Below, one piece after another: positions 26,077-34,224 of a stretch of 64,000 bases of DNA. The position numbers were made by a program, and so were the translations under genes. Within the stretch, counting starts at the first letter, position 1, and each line of letters opens with the position of its first letter. This DNA is from Clostridium sporogenes (GTDB lineage Bacteria; Bacillota; Clostridia; Clostridiales; Clostridiaceae), in assembly GCF_001020205.1 (NCBI RefSeq), contig NZ_CP011663.1:310001-374000 (forward strand), read 5' to 3'. Below the pieces are notes generated by a model that did no database searches, had not been told where the DNA came from, and saw only the letters and a list, made by a program, of their open reading frames with translations.

Positions 26077-26724
26077 GTGATTAAGATGAAGGTTTTAAAT
26101 GCTCTAAAAAAATGTAAGATAGTAGCAGTTGTTCGTGGAGAAACAAAGGAAGTAGGTATTAAAATATCAGAAAGCTGTATTAAAGGAAATGTTAAAGCTA
26201 TAGAAGTTGCATACACAAATAAATTTGCTAATGATATAATAGAAGAACTTTCAGAAAAGTATGCAAAAGATGATGAAGTTGTTATAGGTGCTGGAACAGT
26301 TTTGGATTCAGAAACAGCAAGAATGGCAATATTAAGAGGAGCAAAATATATAGTATCTCCATCATTTAGCGAAGAAACAGCAAAGCTTTGCAATAGATAT
26401 AATATTCCATATATACCAGGAGTGATGACTATAACTGAAATAGTCACAGCCTATGAAAGTGGAGTAGATATTGTGAAGGTATTTCCAGGAAGTGCATTTG
26501 GACAAGGTTATATAAAGTCTATTAAAGGACCATTACCATATGCAAATATAATGGTAACAGGTGGAGTGAACTTAGATAACATAGATTCATGGGCAAATAC
26601 ATCTGTAGATTTAGTAGGTATTGCTGGAGAATTAAATAAACTTGGAGAGTTAGGAAAATTTGATGAAATAGAAACAATTTGTAATCAATATGTAGATAAA
26701 TTTAATAAAGCAAGAGGTATATAA
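26077..26724 (+). CDS. eda: KDPG/KHG aldolase
   Basis: 215 residues, class I aldolase of the Entner-Doudoroff route, cleaving 2-keto-3-deoxy-6-phosphogluconate to pyruvate and glyceraldehyde 3-phosphate. The Schiff-base lysine is Lys134 in DIVKVFPGS; Glu43 in IEVAYTN is the expected base; GAGTVLD and VTGGVNLDN are family blocks. GTG 26077 follows GGAGG (26064-26068) by 8 bases; ATG 26062 overlaps the site and ATG 26086 is an alternative. One base separates it from the kinase gene. Confidence 0.9.
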   Translation: MIKMKVLNALKKCKIVAVVRGETKEVGIKISESCIKGNVKAIEVAYTNKFANDIIEELSEKYAKDDEVVIGAGTVLDSETARMAILRGAKYIVSPSFSEETAKLCNRYNIPYIPGVMTITEIVTAYESGVDIVKVFPGSAFGQGYIKSIKGPLPYANIMVTGGVNLDNIDSWANTSVDLVGIAGELNKLGELGKFDEIETICNQYVDKFNKARGI

Positions 26725-26725
26725 G

Positions 26726-27730
26726 ATGAAAGTAGTTGGTTTTGGAGAGATATTACTTAGATTATCTACTAAGAAAGGAATGCTTTTTTTAAACTCTAAA
26801 GAATTTGATGCTAATTATGGTGGTGGAGAAGCAAATGTTTTAATATCACTATCTAGATTTGGTATTGAAACTAGAATGATTACAAAGGTCTCAAAAAATC
26901 AGATAGGAGAAGGGATAATTAATTATCTAAAAGAAAAATCAGTAGAAACATCTTTTATTAAAAGAGAAAATAAAAGAACACCTATATATTTTGTGGAAGT
27001 AGGTAGCGGAAATAGATCATCAAATATTATTTATGATAGGGATAATTCAGCTTTTGGATCTATTACGGGCGAGGATATAAATATAAAAGAAGCATTAAAA
27101 GATGTAGATGTATTTCATTTTTCAGGAATTACATTAGCTATTTCAGAAAAAGTAAGAAGTTTAACATTAAAGATATTAAGGTACTGTAAGAACAATAATA
27201 TTTTGGTAAGTTATGATTCTAATTATAGAGCTAAAATGTGGACTTTAGAAGAAGCAAGAAAAGCAACAAAAGAAATACTACCATATATTAATATATTTTC
27301 TGCAGGAATATTAGATGCAGAAAATATATTAAATATGAGTTGTGATTTAGAAGATAAGAATGAGAAGTTAAACTATTATTATAATGAGATTGTAAAGGTT
27401 TATCCTAATATAGAACATATCTTTTCTTCAACTAGAGAGGTTAAAACAGTAAGCTCAAATAGGTTACAATGTAATTACTATACAAATAATAAACTATATT
27501 CATCTAAGAAGCATGACTTTGATGATATTGTAGATAGAATAGGAGCAGGGGATGCTCTAACAGCAGGGATGATTTATAGTATTATAAATAAAAAGTCTCC
27601 TCAATATACTTGTGAATTTGCTACAGCATGTTCAGTTTTAAAACATAGTATAAGTGGAGATGCAAATTTAGTAAATGTTGAAGAGGTAGAAAATTTTATA
27701 AGTAACGGAATTGGAAGAATATCAAGATAA
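26726..27730 (+). CDS. kdgK: PfkB-family kinase, probably 2-keto-3-deoxygluconate kinase
   Basis: 334 residues, ribokinase fold: N-terminal GFGEILLRLS, substrate loop NYGGGEANVLISLSRFG and C-terminal DRIGAGDALTAGM with the catalytic aspartate. Together with the dehydratase and aldolase it completes a semi-phosphorylative Entner-Doudoroff branch: aldonate to KDG, KDG to KDPG, KDPG to pyruvate and triose phosphate. ATG starts one base after the aldolase stop, so translational coupling is likely. No transporter for the acid is in this cluster. Confidence 0.85.
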   Translation: MKVVGFGEILLRLSTKKGMLFLNSKEFDANYGGGEANVLISLSRFGIETRMITKVSKNQIGEGIINYLKEKSVETSFIKRENKRTPIYFVEVGSGNRSSNIIYDRDNSAFGSITGEDINIKEALKDVDVFHFSGITLAISEKVRSLTLKILRYCKNNNILVSYDSNYRAKMWTLEEARKATKEILPYINIFSAGILDAENILNMSCDLEDKNEKLNYYYNEIVKVYPNIEHIFSSTREVKTVSSNRLQCNYYTNNKLYSSKKHDFDDIVDRIGAGDALTAGMIYSIINKKSPQYTCEFATACSVLKHSISGDANLVNVEEVENFISNGIGRISR

Positions 27731-27984
27731 TTAATAAACAGTTTAGAAGACTGGTTCAATAATTTATTCATATATTATCCCTAATGCCTTATACTAAAAC
27801 AAAATATATAATTTCCATGTTAGCATTTACGAACAAATGGCAAAGAATTAAAGAAAATGTAATGTATTATACGAATAAAAATGTAAACAATGGATAAATA
27901 ATGTGGAATATATTATGAAAATATAATATAATGTATAAAAATATACAAAGAGAAATCTATAAAAATACAAAAGGAGACGGGGAT

Positions 27985-29784
27985 ATGTTTAATAAATTTG
28001 ATACAAAGCCTCTTTGGGAGGTAAGTAAAACATTATCAAGTGTGGCACAGGGATTTGAACCAGCGGATATGGTAATTACAAATTCAAAGCTTATAAATGT
28101 CTGTACAAGAGAAGTCATTGAAAATACAGATGTAGCAATTAGCTGTGGGAGAATTGCGTTAGTAGGTGATGCAAAACATTGCATAGGGGAAGATACAGAG
28201 GTAATTGATGCAAAAGGACAATATATTGCACCGGGTTTTTTAGATGGTCATATCCATGTTGAATCATCAATGTTAAGTGTAAGCGAATATGCTCGTTCAG
28301 TAGTTCCACATGGTACTGTTGGAATATATATGGATCCACATGAAATTTGTAATGTACTGGGATTAAATGGTGTACGTTATATGATTGAAGATGGGAAGGG
28401 TACTCCACTTAAAAATATGGTAACCACACCATCCTGTGTACCAGCAGTTCCAGGTTTTGAAGATACAGGAGCGGCTGTAGGACCAGAAGATGTTAGAGAA
28501 ACAATGAAATGGGATGAAATAGTTGGATTAGGAGAAATGATGAATTTCCCAGGTATACTTTATTCTACAGATCATGCTCATGGGGTAGTAGGAGAAACTT
28601 TAAAAGCTAGTAAGACAGTAACAGGACATTATTCCCTACCTGAAACAGGGAAAGGATTAAATGGATATATTGCATCAGGTGTAAGATGTTGTCATGAATC
28701 TACAAGAGCTGAAGATGCTCTCGCTAAAATGCGTCTTGGAATGTATGCAATGTTTAGAGAAGGTTCTGCATGGCATGACTTAAAGGAAGTAAGCAAAGCA
28801 ATTACAGAAAATAAAGTGGATAGTAGATTTGCTGTTTTAATATCTGATGATACCCATCCACATACATTACTTAAAGATGGACATTTAGATCATATTATAA
28901 AACGTGCTATAGAAGAAGGTATAGATCCATTAACTGCAATTCAAATGGTAACAATAAACTGTGCACAATGTTTTCAAATGGATCATGAATTAGGTTCTAT
29001 AACTCCAGGAAAATGCGCAGATATTGTACTTATAGAGAACTTAAAAAATGTAAAAATAACAAAGGTTATTATAGATGGAAATTTAGTTGCAAAGGACGGA
29101 CTATTGACTACTTCAATAGCTAAATATGATTATCCTGAAGATGCTATGCATTCAATGCATATTAAAGATAAAATAACACCAAATTCCTTTAATATTATGG
29201 CGGGAAATAAAGAAAAGGTTACTGCAAGGGTTATTGAAATTATACCTGAAAGAGTCGGTACATATGAGAGACATATTGAACTTAATGTTAAAGATGATAA
29301 AGTTCAATGTGATCCAAGTAAAGATGTTTTAAAAGCAGTTGTTTTTGAAAGACACCACGAAACAGGAACAGCAGGGTATGGATTTGTTAAAGGTTTTGGT
29401 ATTAAAAGAGGGGCTATGGCTGCAACAGTTGCCCATGATGCTCACAACTTATTAGTTATAGGAACCAATGATGAAGATATGTCATTAGCTGCTAACACAT
29501 TAATAGAATGTGGAGGGGGAATGGTAGCTGTACAAGATGGTAAAGTATTAGGGTTAGTTCCATTACCAATAGCAGGACTTATGAGTAATAGGCCTTTAGA
29601 AGAAATGGCTCAAATGGTAGAAAAGCTAGACAGTGCATGGAAAGAAATTGGATGTGATATAGTTTCACCATTTATGACAATGGCACTTATTCCACTTGCA
29701 TGCTTACCAGAGTTAAGATTAACTAATAGAGGTTTGGTTGATTGTAATAAATTCGAATTTGTATCATTGTTTGTAGAAGAATAA
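27985..29784 (+). CDS. ade: Adenine deaminase
   Basis: 599 residues, full-length amidohydrolase of the Ade family, converting adenine to hypoxanthine and ammonia. Metal-binding HIHVESS (from His89) follows PGFLDG; other family blocks are YMDPHEICNVLG, STDHAHGVV, ISDDTHPHTL and C-terminal IECGGGMVAVQDGK. ATG 27985 follows AAGGAG; the frame extends to an ATG at 27931 without a good ribosome site. Monocistronic. It feeds hypoxanthine into the purine pool, complementing pbuX-xpt at 56846. Confidence 0.95.
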   Translation: MFNKFDTKPLWEVSKTLSSVAQGFEPADMVITNSKLINVCTREVIENTDVAISCGRIALVGDAKHCIGEDTEVIDAKGQYIAPGFLDGHIHVESSMLSVSEYARSVVPHGTVGIYMDPHEICNVLGLNGVRYMIEDGKGTPLKNMVTTPSCVPAVPGFEDTGAAVGPEDVRETMKWDEIVGLGEMMNFPGILYSTDHAHGVVGETLKASKTVTGHYSLPETGKGLNGYIASGVRCCHESTRAEDALAKMRLGMYAMFREGSAWHDLKEVSKAITENKVDSRFAVLISDDTHPHTLLKDGHLDHIIKRAIEEGIDPLTAIQMVTINCAQCFQMDHELGSITPGKCADIVLIENLKNVKITKVIIDGNLVAKDGLLTTSIAKYDYPEDAMHSMHIKDKITPNSFNIMAGNKEKVTARVIEIIPERVGTYERHIELNVKDDKVQCDPSKDVLKAVVFERHHETGTAGYGFVKGFGIKRGAMAATVAHDAHNLLVIGTNDEDMSLAANTLIECGGGMVAVQDGKVLGLVPLPIAGLMSNRPLEEMAQMVEKLDSAWKEIGCDIVSPFMTMALIPLACLPELRLTNRGLVDCNKFEFVSLFVEE

Positions 29785-29825
29785 TTATAGAAATTAATAT
29801 AACTTTGGTATATTAGAAATTTATT

Positions 29826-29891
29826 TGGCATACTGATATTATTTTAATTGTGTAGCAACTCTTATATAGCAGAGATATACTCAGTATGCCA
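29826..29891. repeat. Inverted repeat with 11-base arms after ade
   Basis: TGGCATACTGA (29826-29836) and TCAGTATGCCA (29881-29891) are perfectly complementary, 44 bases apart, with a smaller CTCT/AGAG stem inside. It ends 19 bases before the -35 of the next gene; it lacks a T tail, so its role as ade terminator is uncertain. Confidence 0.5.
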
Positions 29892-29910
29892 CATTTATAA
29901 TTTAAAGTTG

Positions 29911-29939
29911 TTGACAAATAAATATTTCTAGTGTAGAAT
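29911..29939 (+). promoter_or_regulatory. Sigma-A promoter of marR-arsA operon
   Basis: -35 TTGACA (29911-29916), exactly 17 bases, -10 TAGAAT (29934-29939); the closest match to consensus noticed in the window. Confidence 0.75.
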
Positions 29940-29982
29940 AAAATTATATTTCGAGGGAAGAACTATTTAGAGGAGAGTAAAT

Positions 29983-30483
29983 ATGGAGAAAAAAGAAGAT
30001 GTGTTTTTTGAAAATTTATTTTATAATTATCTAGATCAAATGAAATTTTTGTTTTTCCCAGATAAATGGAGTAGTATTTCATTAGACTATTCAAAGAATG
30101 AATTACTTTCTATAGTATTTATCTATAGAAAAGAAAGTGTAAATATGAGTGAAATTGCTGAGTATATTAATGCTCCTTTAAATACAGTTACAGGCGTAAT
30201 TAATAGATTAGAAAAAAAACAAATAGTTGAAAGAAAAAGAGATTTAAAAGATAAAAGGGTAGTAAATATTATTTTAACCCAAAAAGGTAAACAATTATAT
30301 GAAGAAGAAAAAAAGGAAATTATATATTATGTTAAAGAAGTTTACAAATCTCTAACAGAAGAAGAAAAAAAATCAATTATGATTATTTCAGGTAAAATAA
30401 TTTCAGTATTAAAGTCTGATAAAATCAAAGAAAATAAACAAAGAAAAAAAGGAAAAAGGGTAAGAAAAATAACAATAGAATAA
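29983..30483 (+). CDS. MarR-family transcriptional regulator
   Basis: 166 residues with a MarR winged helix (about 45-120): recognition helix APLNTVTGVINRLEKKQIV and wing KRDLKDKRVVNIILTQKG. The N-terminus is unusually aromatic (FFENLFYNYLDQMKFLFFP) and the tail is strongly basic (KQRKKGKRVRK). Sits 80 bases upstream of two ArsA-like ATPase genes in the same direction; a small terminator hairpin lies between, so it may regulate them through read-through or a second promoter. Ligand unknown. Confidence 0.85.
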   Translation: MEKKEDVFFENLFYNYLDQMKFLFFPDKWSSISLDYSKNELLSIVFIYRKESVNMSEIAEYINAPLNTVTGVINRLEKKQIVERKRDLKDKRVVNIILTQKGKQLYEEEKKEIIYYVKEVYKSLTEEEKKSIMIISGKIISVLKSDKIKENKQRKKGKRVRKITIE

Positions 30484-30508
30484 CTTAGATTTCTAAGTTG
30501 TTTTTTTA
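30482..30508 (+). terminator. Short terminator after marR
   Basis: AACTTAG (30482-30488) and CTAAGTT (30493-30499) around a 4-base loop, then GTTTTTTT. Confidence 0.65.
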
Positions 30509-30563
30509 AATAAAATACTTCTACACACGAACTATTCTTATATAGAACAAAAGGAGGATTATT

Positions 30564-31730
30564 ATGGGGAGAATAATTATATTTACAGGTAAAGGTGGAG
30601 TTGGGAAGACAAGCACCGCAGCAGCTCATGGAGTAAAAGCAGCACAGACAGGTTTAAAAACACTTATAGTTAGTACAGATATGGCTCATAATTTAAGTGA
30701 CATATTTATGACAAAAATAAAAGAAGAAACAGTAAAGGTTATGGATAATCTTTATGCACTGGAAATAGATCCTAATTATGAAATGGATAAATATTATAAT
30801 AGTATTTCAACAGCCTTTAAAAATATGTTGCCAAATATTGAAGAGGAAGATAATGAGTCTTTAGAAGATATGGTTGTATTTCCAGGTATAGAGGAATTAT
30901 TCTCTTTAATAAGAATCAAAGAATTATATGAAAAAAATATATATGATTTAATAATAGTTGACTGTGCACCAACGGGAGAAACGTTGTCTTTATTGAAGTT
31001 TCCAGAACTACTTTCATGGTATATGGAAAAGTTTTTCCCTATAGGCAAGGTGGCATTAAAGGTTTTAAGACCAATATCTAAGGCAGTATTCAAAATAGAT
31101 ATGCCAGATAAAAAAGCTATGAACGATATAGAAAAATTATATATAAATCTTATAAGACTACAAGAACTATTGAAAGATAGGGAGATATGTAGTATAAGGC
31201 TTGTAACAATACCAGAAAAAATGGTAGTAGAAGAAACAAAACGAAACTATATGTATCTAAATTTATATAATTTTAATGTAGATGGATTATATATAAATAG
31301 AATAATTCCAGAGGAAGTAGATAATAGCTTTTTTACTGAATGGAAAAGTGTTCAAAAATTGCATCTAGAGGAATTGAAGTCAGTGTTTATAGATATACCA
31401 AATTTTCAAATTAAATGGTATGAAAGTGATATAAATGGACTAGAAGGTTTAAATAGAATTGTAATTGATTCATTGCAAAGAGAAGATATTTTTAAGGTGT
31501 TAAAAACAACACAAAATGAATCCTTTATTAAATTAGAACAGGGATATTTATTAGAAATAAGTATACCTTTTGCTAATAAAACGGATTTTGATTTATATCA
31601 ATCAGATACGGAAGTTATAATTAAAATAAGAAATTTTAAAAGAAATATACCTTTACCAGATGTAATAAGGAAATATTCTATAGCATCAGCAAAGCTACAA
31701 GATGAAAAATTAAGTATTATTTTTCAGTAG
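30564..31730 (+). CDS. ArsA/Get3-like ATPase with C-terminal HSP20-like domain (paralog 1)
   Basis: 388 residues. Deviant Walker A GKGGVGKT (9-16), Switch-type STDMAHNLSD (about 38-47) and IVDCAPTGETLSLL (about 132-145) mark the ArsA/Get3/TRC40 class of dimeric P-loop ATPases. Only one ATPase domain is present, unlike the duplicated arsenite pump ArsA. The last 75 residues form a beta-rich segment ending in the pattern of the ArsA_HSP20 domain. No arsB, arsC or arsR gene is nearby, so arsenite transport is not supported; handling of a hydrophobic protein or lipid substrate is a guess from the fold. Operon with 31742 and 31983. Confidence 0.85.
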   Translation: MGRIIIFTGKGGVGKTSTAAAHGVKAAQTGLKTLIVSTDMAHNLSDIFMTKIKEETVKVMDNLYALEIDPNYEMDKYYNSISTAFKNMLPNIEEEDNESLEDMVVFPGIEELFSLIRIKELYEKNIYDLIIVDCAPTGETLSLLKFPELLSWYMEKFFPIGKVALKVLRPISKAVFKIDMPDKKAMNDIEKLYINLIRLQELLKDREICSIRLVTIPEKMVVEETKRNYMYLNLYNFNVDGLYINRIIPEEVDNSFFTEWKSVQKLHLEELKSVFIDIPNFQIKWYESDINGLEGLNRIVIDSLQREDIFKVLKTTQNESFIKLEQGYLLEISIPFANKTDFDLYQSDTEVIIKIRNFKRNIPLPDVIRKYSIASAKLQDEKLSIIFQ

Positions 31731-31741
31731 GAGAGGGTTTT

Positions 31742-31966
31742 ATGAATAAAAATTTTATAAAAAAAATGATAAAAGCTAAAAAATTAGAATATGAAGCAGT
31801 ACAAGAATTGATGCCAGATGGCTTAAAGTCTAGAATCAATAATATGGAAAAGGAAGTATTCAATTTATTAAAGGATTTATCATTAGAGTTACTGAAGGAT
31901 GAACAATTAGAAAAAATGGAAACTAATACTAAACAAGTTAAAAAAATAGGGGTGGATTTTAAGTAA
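31742..31966 (+). CDS. Small helical protein between two ArsA-like genes
   Basis: 74 residues, strongly charged, predicted almost entirely helical, no membrane segment and no cysteine. Start ATG follows AGGAGAGGG. It lies 11 bases after one ArsA-like gene and 16 bases before the other, so it is surely co-transcribed; an adaptor or substrate of the ATPases is the simplest inference. I do not recognise a family. Confidence 0.75.
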   Translation: MNKNFIKKMIKAKKLEYEAVQELMPDGLKSRINNMEKEVFNLLKDLSLELLKDEQLEKMETNTKQVKKIGVDFK

Positions 31967-31982
31967 GGAAGGAGAATCTAGT

Positions 31983-33143
31983 ATGAGAATCATATTATAT
32001 ACAGGTAAAGGTGGAGTAGGGAAAACAAGTATTGCAGCAGCTACTGCCTGCAAGATAGCAAGTTCTGGGAAAAGGGTATTGGTTATTAGTACAGATCAAG
32101 CTCATAGTTTAAGTGATTCTTTTAATATTAAATTAGGTAATGAACCATTAAAAATAGTTGATAATCTTTATGGTATAGAAATAGATACAGTATTAGAAAA
32201 CGAAAAAACATGGAGTAATTTAAAAACATATTTTAAACAATTATTATTATTTAAAGCAGAAGAGAATATTGAAAGTGAAGAATTGTTAGTTTTTCCTGCT
32301 TTTGAGGAACTATTATCATTAATAAAAATAAAAGAAATACATGATAAAGGACAATATGACGTTTTAATAGTAGATTGCGCACCAACAGGTGAAACAATGT
32401 CATTATTAAAATTTCCAGATATTTTTAAATGGTGGATGGAAAAAATATTTCCTATTAAGAAAAAAGGTGCTAAAGTTGTAAAGCCTATAATTGATGCAAC
32501 AATAAAGGTTCCTATGCCTACAGATGATACTTTTGATGAAATTCAAAAACTATATGAAAAGGTTGATGAACTTCATAAGTTAATGCTAGATAAAGAAAAG
32601 GTAAGTTTGAGAATAGTTACAACTCCGGAAAGGATAGTAGTAAAGGAAGCTAAAAAAAGCTTTTCTTACCTTCATCTCTTTGATTATAATGTAGATGCAG
32701 TTATTATAAATAAAATTTTCCCAGAGGAATCAATAAAAGGTTATTTTGAAAAGTGGGATACCATTCAAAAAGAGAGTATAGAAGAAATAGATAATAGTTT
32801 TAAGGGGATTGCAGTTTTAAAATTATCATTAATGAATAATGAACTAAGAGAGTATTCAACATTAAAGTATGTTGGAGATATAATTTATAAAGATGTTAAT
32901 CCAGAGGAAGTTTTTTTTACAGAAAAGATATTTGAATTAAAGAAGAACGGAGATAAATATATATTTAGCATAAATATGCCTTTTGTAGATAAAGAACAAT
33001 TAAATCTTTCACAAAAGGGAGATGAAATAACTATATCTATAAAAAATGAAAGAAGATCTATAATAGTACCAAAGAAATTACAAGCTAAAGAAATTATAAG
33101 TGCAAAATATGATGAAGGAAGATTAAATATATTTTTTAATTAG
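31983..33143 (+). CDS. ArsA/Get3-like ATPase with C-terminal HSP20-like domain (paralog 2)
   Basis: 386 residues, colinear with the protein at 30564: P loop GKGGVGKT (8-15), STDQAHSLSD, IVDCAPTGETMSLLKFP, and the same C-terminal HSP20-like beta segment (about 310-386). The two are diverged enough to be separate subunits, and Get3-type ATPases act as dimers, so a heterodimer is plausible. The middle helical region (about 150-190, FKWWMEKIFPIKKKGAK) is rich in aromatic and basic residues, as in the substrate-binding region of the family. AAGGAGG ribosome site. Confidence 0.85.
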   Translation: MRIILYTGKGGVGKTSIAAATACKIASSGKRVLVISTDQAHSLSDSFNIKLGNEPLKIVDNLYGIEIDTVLENEKTWSNLKTYFKQLLLFKAEENIESEELLVFPAFEELLSLIKIKEIHDKGQYDVLIVDCAPTGETMSLLKFPDIFKWWMEKIFPIKKKGAKVVKPIIDATIKVPMPTDDTFDEIQKLYEKVDELHKLMLDKEKVSLRIVTTPERIVVKEAKKSFSYLHLFDYNVDAVIINKIFPEESIKGYFEKWDTIQKESIEEIDNSFKGIAVLKLSLMNNELREYSTLKYVGDIIYKDVNPEEVFFTEKIFELKKNGDKYIFSINMPFVDKEQLNLSQKGDEITISIKNERRSIIVPKKLQAKEIISAKYDEGRLNIFFN

Positions 33144-33216
33144 CATTTTAACATAGATTATATTTAATCAAAAATATAGCGATTTTAAATTTTTATTTAT
33201 AATTATTTATTATTTG

Positions 33217-33270
33217 CAAAGAGAGTTATTGTGTAAATTTTTAAATTTAATTCGATGACTCTTTTTTATT
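33217..33270 (+). terminator. Terminator after ArsA operon
   Basis: GAGTTAT (33223-33229) pairs with ATGACTC (33255-33261) with one G-U, extended by AAAGA/TTTTT, with a long loop and T6 tail. Confidence 0.55.
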
Positions 33271-33403
33271 TTAAGTAGTTTCAAATATTAAATAATGAAA
33301 TTATATCACATAATTTTCACATAATAATTACATAATCACTTGATATTTTAAATTTAAAATTAGATTAGAGAAGAAATGCTAGGAGAAAAGTCATATACAA
33401 ACT

Positions 33404-33544
33404 TTGTTCAATTTCCAATTTGATAAAATATATTTAATCTTTGCAATATTATTAAGTATAGTATATGTGTTAAGTATAGTTAATAAAGAATATTTTAATA
33501 ATGAAAATAAGTTTGTGAGTATATTGAATTATATTTTGAGGTGA
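33404..33544 (+). CDS. Candidate 46-residue membrane peptide upstream of response regulator
   Basis: A frame starting TTG 33404 encodes a peptide with one clear membrane helix (IYLIFAILLSIVYVLSIV) flanked by polar ends, whose TGA stop (33542-33544) falls inside the GAGGTGA ribosome site of the response regulator. This overlap is typical of coupled genes. The start is doubtful: the AGGAGA at 33381 is 17 bases away, and the only other in-frame candidate nearer to it is ATA. Could be chance. Confidence 0.3.
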   Translation: MFNFQFDKIYLIFAILLSIVYVLSIVNKEYFNNENKFVSILNYILR

Positions 33545-33549
33545 TAAAG

Positions 33550-34224
33550 ATGGGAAAAAAAATCTATCTTGTTGAAGATGAAAAAAGTTTGAATATATTA
33601 TTAGAAAAGTATCTGCAACGTGAAGGGTACGAAGTAACTACTTTTTTTAATGGAAGTTCTGCAATAGAGAAAATAAAAGATGTTCCAGATCTTTGGATAT
33701 TAGATATAATGTTACCTGATATAGATGGGTACCAAATAATCAAAGCTGTAAAAGAAAACAATAAAAATACTCCGGTTATTTTTATGTCTGCAAGGAATGA
33801 GGAACTAGATAGAGTGGTGGGATTAGAATTAGGAAGTGATGATTATTTATCAAAGCCATTTTTACCTAGAGAGCTTATAATAAGAACTAATAAACTTATG
33901 GAAAGAATTTATGGGAAAAGTAATAATTCTATGGATATAATTACGAATATTGGAGAGTACAAAATAAGTAAAAGACAAAGAGCTGTTTTTTTTGGAGAAA
34001 AAGAAATTCAACTAACAAACAAAGAGTTTGAACTATTAAATTTTTTTGTAGAGAATAGAAACAATGTTATATCTAGAGAACAAATTTTAATTAGTATTTG
34101 GGGAGAAGATTATTTCGGATCCGATAGAGTTATTGATGATACAATTAGGAGATTGCGCAAAAAGATGGATAAATTAGATCTTGAAACTGTATATGGATAT
34201 GGTTATAAATTGGTGGTTAAATGA
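33550..34224 (+). CDS. OmpR-family response regulator (glycosylation locus)
   Basis: 224 residues: receiver with VEDE pocket, Asp52 in LWILDIMLP, Lys in YLSKPF, and a winged-helix domain with VISREQILISIWG and RVIDDTIRRLRKK. GTG 33541 also opens the frame, but GAGGTGAT is the ribosome site for ATG 33550. Overlaps the kinase gene by 4 bases (ATGA). It is not of the Bce subgroup. Probable targets are the glycosyltransferase genes downstream. Confidence 0.92.
   Translation: MGKKIYLVEDEKSLNILLEKYLQREGYEVTTFFNGSSAIEKIKDVPDLWILDIMLPDIDGYQIIKAVKENNKNTPVIFMSARNEELDRVVGLELGSDDYLSKPFLPRELIIRTNKLMERIYGKSNNSMDIITNIGEYKISKRQRAVFFGEKEIQLTNKEFELLNFFVENRNNVISREQILISIWGEDYFGSDRVIDDTIRRLRKKMDKLDLETVYGYGYKLVVK

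Larger units (their letters stand above)
33144..33549 (+). other. Gap with terminator, promoter region and one candidate small ORF
   Basis: Holds the terminator at 33217-33270, AT-rich promoter-like sequence around 33300-33360 and a possible small membrane peptide at 33404-33544. Nothing else is supported. Confidence 0.5.

Noticed and set aside
30564..33143. Arsenite resistance operon
   Set aside because: Both ATPases are single-domain with HSP20-like tails and there is no arsB, arsC, arsD or arsR gene nearby.
33376..33423. 15-codon ATG frame just upstream of the candidate membrane peptide
   Set aside because: Too short and without a ribosome site; no feature suggests a leader peptide.
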